Below, piece after piece: positions 8,301 to 16,965 of a stretch of 64,000 nucleotides of DNA. Both the position numbers and the translations under genes were made by a program. The DNA is from Streptomyces sp. NBC_00457 (GTDB taxonomy: Bacteria > Actinomycetota > Actinomycetes > Streptomycetales > Streptomycetaceae). The stretch is taken from positions 6,820,001-6,884,000 of the forward strand of contig NZ_CP107905.1 in NCBI RefSeq assembly GCF_036014015.1. The letters run 5' to 3'. Each line of letters begins with the position of its first letter. The stretch's first letter is position 1. Below the pieces are notes generated by a model, which worked only from the letters and a program-made list of their open reading frames with translations, had not been told where the DNA came from and did no database searches.

Positions 8301-8575
8301 GGCCGGGTCCTCTCGTGCGAACCGTCGAACCATGCCGGATATAGGGCTGGTTGTCCGTGAGGCACCCCTGTGTCCGGCGGGCAAGAACGTACCTGCTGTG
8401 TCGGAGCCACCACGCAGTGTTTGGCTACAAACCGGATATCTCATCCGTGATCTGCCATGAACTGCCATCCTTTGCGGCTGACTTCTCGCGTAGCCGTTGA
8501 CGCGGCGACGCGTTGGACTCTGTGGACCGGGAGCCGCCCGACTCCCGACCCGCTCGTCCTAGGAGGGGTTCCGTG

Positions 8576-9058
8576 GTGCAGGCCGGGATGGAGACCAGTC
8601 AGAGCGTCGAGGCGTGTGCGCCGTGTACGCCGTGTGTGCCGAGTGCTCCGGTGACGACGGCACGGCATGCGCCGACCCCGGACAGCAGCGCGACGCCGTT
8701 CGCCGCCGACGCGGACGGGTGCGACCTGGTGACCGTGCCCGCTCGGCAGGGGCTGGAGGCGGTCGACATCCTGCGGCGGGGGGCCGGGGACTCGGTGGGG
8801 CCGGTGCTGCATGACGACGGCTGCGACACCCTGGGCTTCGTGGTGCCGGCCGGGACCGCGGCGGGGTGGGACGTTCCGGGGAGTACGTGTACGGAGACGG
8901 ACGGCCGGGGGCTGTGCGTGAACCCCCAGCCGCCGGTGGAGGGGTCCGACTGGCTGCTGCCGCCGGGGGAGGCCGACCTGGCGACGGACCCCGCGGTGCT
9001 GCGGGCGGCGCTGGGGGAGGCGGCTCGGTTGATCGAGGCGGCGGACAACTGTCGGTGA
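8576..9058 (+). CDS. Hypothetical Streptomyces protein, about 160 aa
   Basis: Not firmly recognised. Start is GTG 8576 (or the adjacent GTG 8573) after a perfect AGGAGGGG at 8561-8568. The N-terminus has a CAPCTPC motif within a Thr/Pro-rich segment; the remaining 110 residues hold two more cysteine pairs (GCDTLG and GLCVNPQPPVEGSDWLLPP) and end in an Ala-rich helix. The Trp-Leu-Leu-Pro-Pro and VGPVLHDDGCDTLGFVVPAG segments recall a small domain seen at the N-terminus of actinobacterial primase-polymerase-like proteins; this is a weak impression. There is no signal peptide. It lies divergent from the TPR regulator and 54 bases ahead of the methyltransferase-like gene. Confidence 0.65.
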   Translation: MQAGMETSQSVEACAPCTPCVPSAPVTTARHAPTPDSSATPFAADADGCDLVTVPARQGLEAVDILRRGAGDSVGPVLHDDGCDTLGFVVPAGTAAGWDVPGSTCTETDGRGLCVNPQPPVEGSDWLLPPGEADLATDPAVLRAALGEAARLIEAADNCR

Positions 9059-9112
9059 CGTGCGGTGCCCGCAGCTGGGGCGGGCGGGGTCGGGTGCCTC
9101 GATAATGGGGCA

Positions 9113-9982
9113 ATGGGAAAGTCCAGGAACTCGCGGCGGCGGGGTGTGGGTGACGCGGCTGTCGTCGAGGCTGTCGACGGGGGGTTGGCCGAGCTCATAC
9201 CGGATCGGGATCGCAGCCGGGGCTGGACGTTGCTCATCGACGGGGCGCCGCAGTCGTATGTGGACCTGGACGACCCCGCCCATCTCTCCTTCGAGTACCA
9301 GCGGCGGCTCGGCCACGTCGTCGACCTCGTCGCCCCGCCCGGCAGCCCCGTTCACGTCGTGCATCTCGGCGGTGGGGCGCTGACGCTGGCGCGCTATGTC
9401 GCGGCCACCCGGCCCCGGTCGACCCAGCAGGTCGTCGAGCGGGACGCCACCCTCGTTCAACTGGTGCGCAGGCAGCTGCCGTTGGAGCCGGGGGCCCGTA
9501 TCCGGGTGCGGTCCGTGGATGCGCGGGAGGGGCTGGCCAAGGTGCCCGACGGGTGGGCCGACCTGATCGTGGCCGACGTGTACAGCGGGGCCCGCACGCC
9601 CGCCCACCTCACCTCGACGGAGTTCCTCGACGAGGTACGCAGGGCGCTCAGGCCGGGTGGCTGGTACGCCGCCAACCTCGCGGACGGCCCGCCGCTGACC
9701 CATCTCCGGGGTCAGATCGCCACCGCGTCCGCCCGTTTCGCGGAGCTGGCACTCGTGGCCGACCCGACGGTGCTGCGGGGAAAACGGTTCGGCAACGCAA
9801 TCCTCGTAGCCTCCGACCACCCCCTCCCGATCCCCGAACTGACCCGCCGAGCCGCCTCCGACCCCCACCCCGCCCGAGTCGACCACGGCAAGCCCCTGAC
9901 CGACTTCACAGGCGGAGCCACACCGGTGACGGACGAGGCGGCGGTAGCGTCCCCGGCACCCCCACCATCGGTCTTCCGCTGA
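9113..9982 (+). CDS. Spermidine-synthase-like methyltransferase-fold protein, 289 aa
   Basis: Class I methyltransferase fold of the spermine/spermidine synthase group. The nucleotide-binding loop is HLGGGALTLARYVAA, the acidic end of strand 2 is VVERDATLVQLV, and ADLIVADVYSGARTPAHLTS matches the aspartate-containing active-site strand of polyamine synthases (usually D-x-x-D). FLDEVRRALRPGGWYAANLAD completes the fold. Actinobacteria have several such fused or orphan homologues without proven aminopropyl transfer, so the substrate is open. ATG 9113 has a modest GGGG site; the frame is open further upstream. The C-terminal 40 residues are Pro-rich and variable. Confidence 0.8.
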   Translation: MGKSRNSRRRGVGDAAVVEAVDGGLAELIPDRDRSRGWTLLIDGAPQSYVDLDDPAHLSFEYQRRLGHVVDLVAPPGSPVHVVHLGGGALTLARYVAATRPRSTQQVVERDATLVQLVRRQLPLEPGARIRVRSVDAREGLAKVPDGWADLIVADVYSGARTPAHLTSTEFLDEVRRALRPGGWYAANLADGPPLTHLRGQIATASARFAELALVADPTVLRGKRFGNAILVASDHPLPIPELTRRAASDPHPARVDHGKPLTDFTGGATPVTDEAAVASPAPPPSVFR

Positions 9983-9997
9983 ACGCGGGTTTCTGCA

Positions 9998-10075
9998 GCG
10001 CCCCTTTAGGGGCGCGGGGCTGTATCTATATGCGGCTCCGCCGCGTGGGCGCGACAAGCCCCCACCAACCCGCAG
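9998..10075. repeat. Dispersed GC-rich intergenic repeat, copy 1
   Basis: Starts with the hairpin-forming CGCCCCTTTAGGGGCG, continues with CGGGGCTGTA, a variant centre, and GCCCCCACC, and ends with CCCGCAG. The same boxes recur at 33737-33788, 40217-40265 and 46421-46472. This copy has a diverged centre (CGGCTCCGCCGCG in place of AACTGCGCGACC). It lies between convergent gene ends, where the hairpin could end transcription. Confidence 0.75.
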
Positions 10076-10099
10076 ACGACAAACAACCAACCAGCGGAG

Positions 10100-10606
10100 C
10101 TAATACGTCCCGATGTCCACCCGCGGCGCACTGTCGTGCCAAGTACAGAACACCGACACCCGATCCGCCCCCTGCGCGAACTCCACCCGAATCCACGTCT
10201 CCGTCTTCCACACCTGCATCGACCACCCCGCGGCCGGCGAAGCGGACACCAGAGTCGCGGAAGCCTCCCCTAGGTCGAAGACCGCCCGCCCACCCTCGGT
10301 GTCGTAGCTCTTGACCCGGCCGGAGGCGGTGGGGGACGGGCTGGGGGCTTGCGTCGACGCCGAAGCCGACGGCGTCGCACGCGGCGTCGGCGTCGGTGGC
10401 GGCTCGCTCGACGGAGTCGCCCGCGCCGTAGAGGAGGCCAGCGACTTCGACTCCTGCGTGGTCGCGTCGCCGGACGTGATGGGCAGGGCGCGCGGCGGGT
10501 CGTACGCCGTGCCCGCCATCACCGTGTGGACACCCCACCACGACAGCGTGACCGCCGCGCCCGTGGCGAGCGTCCACGCGAGTACGTGTATGAGACCTCT
10601 GCGCAT
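10100..10606 (-). CDS. Membrane-anchored extracellular protein, 168 aa
   Basis: No family recognised. From ATG 10606 the N-terminus is short and basic (MRRG) and is followed by one hydrophobic helix (residues about 5-28), giving a signal anchor. A long Thr/Ser/Pro/Ala-rich spacer (about 45-100) typical of wall-spanning actinobacterial proteins leads to a C-terminal domain of about 65 residues with several tryptophans (WSMQVWKTETWIRVEF) and one cysteine. It is divergent from the two-component system at 10717-12791, only 110 bases away, and could be its extracytoplasmic sensor partner or a target; that is inferred from position only. An upstream in-frame start at 10723 would overlap the response regulator. 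Confidence 0.65.
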   Translation of the reverse strand: MRRGLIHVLAWTLATGAAVTLSWWGVHTVMAGTAYDPPRALPITSGDATTQESKSLASSTARATPSSEPPPTPTPRATPSASASTQAPSPSPTASGRVKSYDTEGGRAVFDLGEASATLVSASPAAGWSMQVWKTETWIRVEFAQGADRVSVFCTWHDSAPRVDIGTY

Positions 10607-10716
10607 CGCGCGCCATACTGCCTCACGCGTCCCACCCGTGTCGCCCGGATGCGCACCGCCTGGAGTTATCCACAGGCGCCGGACCGGTGTCCATCGCATG
10701 GCGTACGGTGCGGCGC

Positions 10717-11415
10717 ATGGCAAGTGTGCTCGTGGTCGAGGACGACCAGTTCGTACGCTCGGCCCTCATCCGGCATCTGACCGATGCCGCGCACACCGTG
10801 CGCAGCGTCGGCACCGCCCTCGAGGCGCTGCGCGAGGTCGCCCATTTCCGCTTCGACGTGGTCATTCTCGACCTCGGTCTGCCCGATCTGGACGGGTCCG
10901 AGGCGCTGAAGATGCTGCGCGGCATCACCGATGTCCCGGTGATCATCGCCACCGCGCGGGACGACGAGACGGAGATCGTCCGGCTGCTGAACGCGGGCGC
11001 GGACGACTACCTGACCAAGCCGTTCTCGGTCGACCATCTCTCCGCCCGGATGGCCGCGGTGCTACGGCGGTCCCGTGCGGCGGCGGGAGAGGCGCCCCCG
11101 GACACCGTGATCCGTGTCGGCGGGCTGACCGTGGATCCGCTGCGCCGCCAGGCCGAGCTGGACGGCGTACGCCTCGACCTGACCCGGCGCGAGTTCGACC
11201 TGCTCGCCTTTCTGGCCGGGCGGCCCGGTGTCGTCGTCCCGCGCAAGGAGCTGCTCGCCGAGGTGTGGCAGCAGTCGTACGGCGACGACCAGACCATCGA
11301 CGTCCATCTGTCGTGGCTGCGCCGGAAGCTGGGGGAGACGGCGGCGCGACCGCGTTATCTGCACACCCTGCGCGGGGTCGGCGTGAAGCTGGAGCCACCA
11401 GGGGTAGAGCCATGA
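10717..11415 (+). CDS. OmpR/PhoB-family response regulator, 232 aa
   Basis: Two-component response regulator. The receiver domain (residues 1-115) has the acidic pair E8-D9-D10, phospho-acceptor D52 in VVILDLGLPD and K101 in DDYLTKPF. The winged-helix DNA-binding domain (about 130-228) has LTRREFDLLAFLAGRPG and the recognition-region IDVHLSWLRRKLGE ending in the usual TLRGVGVKLE. ATG 10717 is the canonical N-terminus; an upstream in-frame start at 10687 has no ribosome site. The last codons overlap the sensor kinase start (ATGA), so the pair is co-translated. Confidence 0.93.
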   Translation: MASVLVVEDDQFVRSALIRHLTDAAHTVRSVGTALEALREVAHFRFDVVILDLGLPDLDGSEALKMLRGITDVPVIIATARDDETEIVRLLNAGADDYLTKPFSVDHLSARMAAVLRRSRAAAGEAPPDTVIRVGGLTVDPLRRQAELDGVRLDLTRREFDLLAFLAGRPGVVVPRKELLAEVWQQSYGDDQTIDVHLSWLRRKLGETAARPRYLHTLRGVGVKLEPPGVEP

Positions 11416-12791
11416 GGTGGGCGCTGGTCAAGGTCTCGCTGGCGGTCACCGCCATGGTCGTGGTCGCCTTCGCGGTGCCGCTGGGCCTCGTCATCAAGGA
11501 GATGGCCCGGGACCGCGCGTTCTCCAACGCCGAGCGGGAGGCCGCGGCCGTCGCCCCGGCGCTGTCCATCACCACCGACCGCGACCAGCTCGAGCGCGTC
11601 GTCGCCTCCGCGGGATCGGACGCCGGGATGGCCGTGCACATACCGGCCTCCGACGGTGCCGCCGCCGTCGGCCTGGGCAAGCAGCGCGCCGCCGACGAGG
11701 ACATCGCGACCGTGCGGAAGCTGGGCCGCGCCTCCACCACCGAGGTGCCCGGCGGGTCCACGCTGCTGCAACCGGTCGCGCTGAGCTCCGGTGAGATCGC
11801 CGTGGTCGAGGTGTACGTCCCCGAGTCCGAGGTGACGAACGGCGTCGACACCGCGTGGGCCGTGCTGGCCGCGGTGGGCGCCGCGCTCATCGTCGGTTCG
11901 GTCGCGGTCGCCGACCGGCTGGGGGTACGGATGGTGCAGCCCGCGCAGCGGCTGGTCGAGGGCGCGCATGAACTGGGGGAGGGGAAGCTGGGTTCCCGGG
12001 TGCCGGAGGAGGGGCCGACCGAACTGCGGCTGGCGGCGGTCGCGTTCAACTCCATGGCCGATCAGGTCGTACAACTGCTGGCGAACGAACGGGAGTTGGC
12101 GGCCGATCTGTCCCACCGGCTGCGTACGCCGCTGACCGTGCTCCGGCTCAACGCCGCCTCGCTCGGGGACGGGCCCGCCGCCGAGCAGACGCGGGCCGCC
12201 GTCGCGCAGCTGGAGCGGGAGGTCGACACCATCATCCAGACGGCGCGGGAGGCCAAGCCGCAGACGGCGGCGCCCGGTGCCGGGGCCGGGTGCGACGCGG
12301 CCGAGGTGGTGCGGGAGCGGATGGGGTTCTGGTCGGCGCTCGCCGAGGACGAGGGGCGCAAGGTGCGGGTGGCCGGGGTCGACCGGCCGGTGCGGATACC
12401 CGTGGCCCGGGCGGATCTGGCGGCCGCGCTGGACGCCCTGCTCGGCAATGTCTTCCGGCACACCCCCGAGGGCACGGCCTTCGCGGTCGACGTGCACAAC
12501 GGCGAGGACGCGGTGATCGTGCTCGTCTCCGACGCGGGCCCCGGCATCATCGACCCCGAGGCCGCGATGGCCCGCGGGCGCGGCTCGGGGAGCGCCGGCT
12601 CGACCGGCCTCGGGCTGGACATCGTGCGGCGCCTCGCCGAGTCGACCGGCGGCGACGTACGCATCGGCTCCTCGGTGCTCGGCGGCACGGAGGTCCGGAT
12701 CTGGATCCAGCTGGACGGGCGGACACCGGAGCGCAGAGGGCATCGGGGGAGGACGGTACGGCGGCGGAGACGGTCGGCTTCCGTGAAGTGA
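11412..12791 (+). CDS. Sensor histidine kinase, 459 aa
   Basis: Membrane histidine kinase paired with the upstream regulator. Membrane helices are at residues about 5-28 and 148-168, enclosing an extracytoplasmic sensor domain of some 120 residues without a recognised ligand motif. A HAMP region (about 170-222) leads to the H-box ADLSHRLRTPLTVL with phospho-acceptor His235. The ATPase domain has the N box (LDALLGNVFRHTPEG), G1 (DAGPGI) and G2 (GSTGLGLDIVRR). The last 25 residues are very basic. The C-terminus lies 180 bases before the chitinase gene, whose expression it might control; in other streptomycetes some chitinases are paired with two-component systems, but no site here proves it. 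Confidence 0.93.
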   Translation: MRWALVKVSLAVTAMVVVAFAVPLGLVIKEMARDRAFSNAEREAAAVAPALSITTDRDQLERVVASAGSDAGMAVHIPASDGAAAVGLGKQRAADEDIATVRKLGRASTTEVPGGSTLLQPVALSSGEIAVVEVYVPESEVTNGVDTAWAVLAAVGAALIVGSVAVADRLGVRMVQPAQRLVEGAHELGEGKLGSRVPEEGPTELRLAAVAFNSMADQVVQLLANERELAADLSHRLRTPLTVLRLNAASLGDGPAAEQTRAAVAQLEREVDTIIQTAREAKPQTAAPGAGAGCDAAEVVRERMGFWSALAEDEGRKVRVAGVDRPVRIPVARADLAAALDALLGNVFRHTPEGTAFAVDVHNGEDAVIVLVSDAGPGIIDPEAAMARGRGSGSAGSTGLGLDIVRRLAESTGGDVRIGSSVLGGTEVRIWIQLDGRTPERRGHRGRTVRRRRRSASVK

Positions 12792-12824
12792 ACGTTCGTC
12801 GGCCCGGCCCCCAGGGGGTCGGAT

Positions 12825-12836
12825 TGGTCTTGACCA
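12825..12836. promoter_or_regulatory. DasR-type operator (dre) upstream of the chitinase
   Basis: TGGTCTTGACCA differs at one base from the core TGGTCTAGACCA of the known DasR operator. It is 135 bases upstream of the chitinase start, a plausible promoter position. DasR is the GntR repressor of N-acetylglucosamine and chitin genes in Streptomyces. Confidence 0.75.
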
Positions 12837-12970
12837 TTAACCGTCCCCGATCCCCTCCTTAAGCGAGCCCTAAGATCCCCAACCCCCGTCCGGATCAGGC
12901 GCTTTGCCCGATTCCGGATCGCTAGCGTGCTGCCGCACCACCCCCTTGAACAGCGAAGGCAGGCACGCGC

Positions 12971-14434
12971 ATGAGCAGCACGCACCGGCGCAGGATCAGT
13001 GGCAGGAACAAGGTGATCGGCGGCCTGGTCGCGGCGGCCGTGGCCGGCGGTGGCGCGATCCTGTTCACCGGGACCGCGCAGGCGGCCGGTGTCGGCGCTG
13101 CCTACACCAAGACCAGTGACTGGTCGACGGGCTACACCGCGCAGTACGTGGTCACGAACAACAGCGGCGAGGCGAAGAGCGACTGGGCGCTGGAGTTCGG
13201 CCTGCCGTCCGGCAGCAAGCTCAGCTCCCTCTGGAACGCGGAGTCGAGCGTGAGCGGTCAGCGCGTCACCGTGAAGCCGCCGTCCTGGGACAAGGACGGC
13301 CTCGCGGCCGGCGAGTCCGTCACCGTCGGCTTCGTCGTCAACGGCACCGGCGCCCCGACCGGCTGCCTCGTGGACGGCGCGAAGTGCTCCGCGGACGACG
13401 GCGCCACGCCGGAGCCGAGCGGACGCCCGACGCAGACCTCAACCCCCACCCAGAGCCCGACCCCGACGGCCAAGCCCACCCAGACCGCCACCCCCACCCC
13501 TACAGCCTCTCCCTCGCAGAGCACGGGCACCGGCACCACCGCCGGCTCCGGTTTCGCCCCGTACGTCGACACCTCCCTCTACCCGGCTTTCGACCTGGTC
13601 GGCACCGCCGAGGCCACCGGCGTGAAGGACTACAACCTCGCCTTCATCACCGACGGCGGCGGCTGCACCCCCAAGTGGGGCGGCGTGAGCGACCTGGCGA
13701 GTGACGCGGTGGCCGCGCAGATCGGTGACCTGCGGGCCAAGGGCGGCGACGTCCGGGTCTCCTTCGGCGGCGCGGCGGGCTCCGAGCTGGCCACGACCTG
13801 CTCGTCGGCGGACGCGCTGGCGGCGGCGTACGGCAAGGTCGTGGACGCGTACAAGCTCACCAAGGTCGACTTCGACGTGGAGGGCGGCGCGCTGCCGGAC
13901 AAGGCGGCGAACACGCGTCGCGCCCAGGCCATCGCCAAGCTCCAGCAGGCCCACCCCGACCTGGACGTCTCCTTCACCCTCCCGGTGATGCCCGAGGGCC
14001 TGACCCAGCCGGGTGTCGACCTCCTGTCCGACGCCAAGCAGAACGGCGTCGACATCAACACGGTCAACATCATGGCGATGGACTACGGCCCGGCGTACAG
14101 CGACGACATGGGTACCTACGCCGAGCAGGCCGCCACCGCCACCCAGGCCCAGGTCAAGAGCGTCCTCGGGCTCTCCGACAGCGCGGCCTGGAAGACGGTC
14201 GCCGTCACCCCGATGATCGGCGTCAACGACGTCGTGACCGAGATCTTCAAGGTCGACGACGCCACCCAGCTGGTGAACTTCGCCAAGTCCAAGGGCCTCG
14301 GCTGGCTGTCGATGTGGTCCGCGACCCGCGACAAGCAGTGCCCGGGCGGCGCCAAGCCCGCCGCTGACGCGACGTGCAGCTCGATCGTCCAGGACGAGCA
14401 CGCGTTCTCGAAGGCGTTCGCCGCGTACCAGTAG
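12971..14434 (+). CDS. Secreted GH18 chitinase with N-terminal CBM2, 487 aa
   Basis: Extracellular chitin-degrading enzyme. Residues 1-38 are a secretion signal with twin-arginine-like basic residues (HRRRISGRNK), a hydrophobic core and an AQA cleavage site. A family 2 carbohydrate-binding domain follows (about 40-135), then a Thr/Pro/Ser linker (about 146-190) and the GH18 barrel (about 192-487). The catalytic signature is KVDFDVEGG with D300, D302 and the proton donor E304; MAMDYGPA is the expected substrate-binding strand. The layout matches Streptomyces ChiC/ChiD-type short GH18 enzymes. A DasR-like operator upstream and a strong terminator downstream make it a single-gene transcript. Confidence 0.9.
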   Translation: MSSTHRRRISGRNKVIGGLVAAAVAGGGAILFTGTAQAAGVGAAYTKTSDWSTGYTAQYVVTNNSGEAKSDWALEFGLPSGSKLSSLWNAESSVSGQRVTVKPPSWDKDGLAAGESVTVGFVVNGTGAPTGCLVDGAKCSADDGATPEPSGRPTQTSTPTQSPTPTAKPTQTATPTPTASPSQSTGTGTTAGSGFAPYVDTSLYPAFDLVGTAEATGVKDYNLAFITDGGGCTPKWGGVSDLASDAVAAQIGDLRAKGGDVRVSFGGAAGSELATTCSSADALAAAYGKVVDAYKLTKVDFDVEGGALPDKAANTRRAQAIAKLQQAHPDLDVSFTLPVMPEGLTQPGVDLLSDAKQNGVDINTVNIMAMDYGPAYSDDMGTYAEQAATATQAQVKSVLGLSDSAAWKTVAVTPMIGVNDVVTEIFKVDDATQLVNFAKSKGLGWLSMWSATRDKQCPGGAKPAADATCSSIVQDEHAFSKAFAAYQ

Positions 14435-14449
14435 GTCAGGGTCGTCTCC

Positions 14450-14490
14450 AAGGGGGCGTACAGCCGCACCGGCGGCCGTACGCCCCCTTT
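14450..14490 (+). terminator. Terminator of the chitinase gene
   Basis: Stem with AAGGGGGCGTAC on the left arm and GTACGCCCCCTTT on the right, enclosing a GC-rich loop that can itself pair (GCCGCACCGGCGGC). It lies 16 bases past the stop codon. Confidence 0.85.
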
Positions 14491-14551
14491 GTGTGCTCCG
14501 AGAGGCGCCCGGTGATGTCGATTACGTTTCGACAACTGGGGCCGCAAACCC

Positions 14552-14601
14552 TTGACGCATGACCGGACATACGGCTGTTATTACGCCACCCATGTTCGGT
14601 C
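14552..14601 (+). promoter_or_regulatory. Probable promoter and operator of the galactoside operon
   Basis: TTGACG at 14552-14557 and a -10-like TGTTAT at 14576-14581 give an 18-base spacer. An 11-bp inverted repeat, TGACCGGACAT (14560-14570) and ATGTTCGGTCA (14592-14602), with one mismatch, brackets the -10 region and is a good candidate for repressor binding. No regulator gene is encoded in the operon. Confidence 0.55.
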
Positions 14602-14677
14602 AAGTTGGTTTCTGAGTGATTACGACGGAACTCGATGCGGCTCGCTCATGGTCGAACCCTCACCCCTGGAGCCGTTC

Positions 14678-15991
14678 ATGCACGATCTCTCCCCCTCGGG
14701 CCTCGCCCTCCCCGCGCCCAGCCGTCGCACCCTGCTGCGCGGCATAGGCGGCGCGGCCGTGCTCGGTGCCGGCATACCCCTGCTCAGCGCGTGCGGCGGC
14801 AGCGGTACGGCCGCCGATCCGAAGACGGTCTCGCTGGGCTCGAAGGCGTCGGACCCGGTGCCGAAGAAGGCGTTCGCCGACATCTACGCGGCCTACAAGA
14901 AGAAGTCCGGCATCACGGTCGACGTGAACACCAAGGACTCCAACACCTTCCAGGAGCAGATCAACTCCTACCTCCAGGGCACGCCGGACGACGTGTTCAC
15001 CTGGTTCGCCGGGTACCGGATGCAGTTCTTCGCGGCCAAGGGCCTCGCCACCCCGATCGACGACGTGTGGCAGACCATCGGGGCCAACTTCCCCGAGGCG
15101 ATGCAGAAGCTCAGCAAGGGTGAGGACGGCAAGTACTACTTCGTGCCGCTGTACACGTACCCCTGGGCGGTCTTCTACCGGAAGAGCGTCTTCGCGCAGT
15201 ACGGCTACGAAGTCCCCACCACCTGGGACGACTTCGTGGCGCTGTGCAAGCAGATGCAGAAGGACAAGCTGGTCCCGATGGCCTTCGGCGACAAGGACGC
15301 CTGGCCCGCGCTCGGCACCTTCGACCAGATCAACTTCCGCCAGAACGGCTACGACTTCCATGTCGAGCTGATGGCGGGCAAGGCGTCCTGGACCGACGCC
15401 AAGGTGCGCAAGGTCTTCGACCTGTGGGCCGAGATCCTCCCCTACCACCAGGAAGGCGCCGTCGGTCGCACCTGGCAGGACGCCGCCCAGACCCTGGCCT
15501 CCAAGAAGGCCGGCATGTACATCCTGGGCACCTTCGTGGCGCAGCAGTTCACCGACAAGGCCGCCCTCGACGACCTCGACTTCTTCGCCTTCCCGGAGAT
15601 CGACCCGGCGTACGGGCAGGACACCGTCGAGGCGCCGACCGACGGCTTCATGATGAGCAAGAGCCCGAAGAACAAGGCCGAGGCCGTCAAGCTCCTCGAG
15701 TACCTGGGCACCCCGGACGCCGAGGACATCTACCTCAAGTCCGACCCGAGCGTGGTCCACGCCTCCAGCAAGGCCGACACGTCGTCGTACACCGCCATCC
15801 AGAAGAAGGCGTACGACATGATCTCCGGCGCCAAGTCCCTGACGCAGTTCATGGACCGCGACAGCCGCCCGGACTTCACCTCGACCGTGATGCAGCCCGC
15901 GCTGCAGAAGTTCATCCGTGACCCCAAGGGCGTCGACAGCCTGCTGTCCTCGATCGAGCGCCAGAAGAAGACGATCTTCGCCCAGTCATGA
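14678..15991 (+). CDS. ABC sugar importer, lipoprotein substrate-binding subunit, 437 aa
   Basis: Extracellular solute-binding lipoprotein of family 1 (CUT1 sugar importers). ATG 14678 follows CTGGAG. The N-terminus carries a twin arginine (SRRTLLRG, around residue 14) and a lipobox (LLSACGG, cysteine near residue 39). The mature part has the family pattern: DVFTWFAGYRMQFFAAKGL, WAVFYRKSVFAQYGYEVPTTWDDF and a C-terminal lobe with TDGFMMSKSPKNKAEA. It overlaps the first permease gene by ATGA. The GH36 and GH42 genes downstream indicate alpha- and beta-galactoside-containing oligosaccharides as cargo, though ligand choice cannot be read from the sequence. Confidence 0.9.
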   Translation: MHDLSPSGLALPAPSRRTLLRGIGGAAVLGAGIPLLSACGGSGTAADPKTVSLGSKASDPVPKKAFADIYAAYKKKSGITVDVNTKDSNTFQEQINSYLQGTPDDVFTWFAGYRMQFFAAKGLATPIDDVWQTIGANFPEAMQKLSKGEDGKYYFVPLYTYPWAVFYRKSVFAQYGYEVPTTWDDFVALCKQMQKDKLVPMAFGDKDAWPALGTFDQINFRQNGYDFHVELMAGKASWTDAKVRKVFDLWAEILPYHQEGAVGRTWQDAAQTLASKKAGMYILGTFVAQQFTDKAALDDLDFFAFPEIDPAYGQDTVEAPTDGFMMSKSPKNKAEAVKLLEYLGTPDAEDIYLKSDPSVVHASSKADTSSYTAIQKKAYDMISGAKSLTQFMDRDSRPDFTSTVMQPALQKFIRDPKGVDSLLSSIERQKKTIFAQS

Positions 15992-16965
15992 CAACCGAGA
16001 CCACCAAGGAGATCCCGGAGGCGGCCGCCGTGCCGCCTCCGGGCGTTGCCCCCGCGCCCAAGGCCTCCCACGGCCACCGCCGTCTGCTCACCCGCCGTGA
16101 CCGGATCACCCTCGGTTTCATGGCGGGTCTGCCGACGATCCTGCACATCGCCCTCGTCTGGGTCACCGCGTTCGCCTCGATCGCGCTGGCCTTCACCACC
16201 TGGGACGGCATCGGCTTCGACTCGATCCAGTGGGTCGGGCTGCAGAACTTCAAGGAACTGTTCGAGCAGAACCCGCAGTTCTGGCCCGCCGTCCAGCACA
16301 ACGTCATCTGGTTCGTCGTGCTGATCGCGATCCCCACGCCGCTCGGCCTGTTCCTGGCCGTGCAGCTGGACAAGAAGATCCGCTTCAGCCGCGTCTACCA
16401 GACGGCGTTCTTCCTGCCCGTCGTCCTGTCGATGGCCGTGATCGGCTTCGTCTGGCAGCTGATCTACAACCCCGACACCGGCCTGATCAACAGCATCATC
16501 GGGGCCAACGAGCCGGGCAAGTACATCGACTGGATCGGCGACCCGGACCTCAACCTCTGGGCCATCCTCATCGCCGCGTCCTGGCGCCACACCGGCTACA
16601 TGATGATCCTGTACCTGGCCGGCCTGAAGGGCGTCGACCCCTCCCTGCGGGAGGCGTCCGCACTGGACGGCGCCAACGAGTGGCAGACGTTCAAGAACGT
16701 CATCTTCCCCACCCTGCGCCCCACCAACACGGTCGTCCTCGTCGTCACCATCATCGAGGCCCTGCGCGCCTTCGACCTGGTCTTCGTCTTCAACAAGGGC
16801 GCCGAGGGCACCGAGCTGCTCTCGATCCTGGTCACCAACAACATCATCGGCGAGTCCAGCCGCATCGGATACGGCTCCGCGATCGCGGTCGTGCTGCTGC
16901 TGATCTCCCTCGTCGTGATCATTCCGTACCTGGTGGCCACCTTCCGGAAGGAGCGGCGCGCATGA
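15988..16965 (+). CDS. ABC sugar importer permease (MalF/CebF type), 325 aa
   Basis: First membrane subunit of the CUT1 importer. Six helices follow a basic N-terminal tail of some 40 residues; the cytoplasmic EAA loop that docks the ATPase is EASALDGANEWQTFKNVIFP (residues about 222-241). Its start overlaps the binding-protein stop and its stop overlaps the next permease start, both ATGA. No ATPase gene follows, as is usual for Streptomyces sugar importers that share MsiK. Confidence 0.92.
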   Translation: MTTETTKEIPEAAAVPPPGVAPAPKASHGHRRLLTRRDRITLGFMAGLPTILHIALVWVTAFASIALAFTTWDGIGFDSIQWVGLQNFKELFEQNPQFWPAVQHNVIWFVVLIAIPTPLGLFLAVQLDKKIRFSRVYQTAFFLPVVLSMAVIGFVWQLIYNPDTGLINSIIGANEPGKYIDWIGDPDLNLWAILIAASWRHTGYMMILYLAGLKGVDPSLREASALDGANEWQTFKNVIFPTLRPTNTVVLVVTIIEALRAFDLVFVFNKGAEGTELLSILVTNNIIGESSRIGYGSAIAVVLLLISLVVIIPYLVATFRKERRA

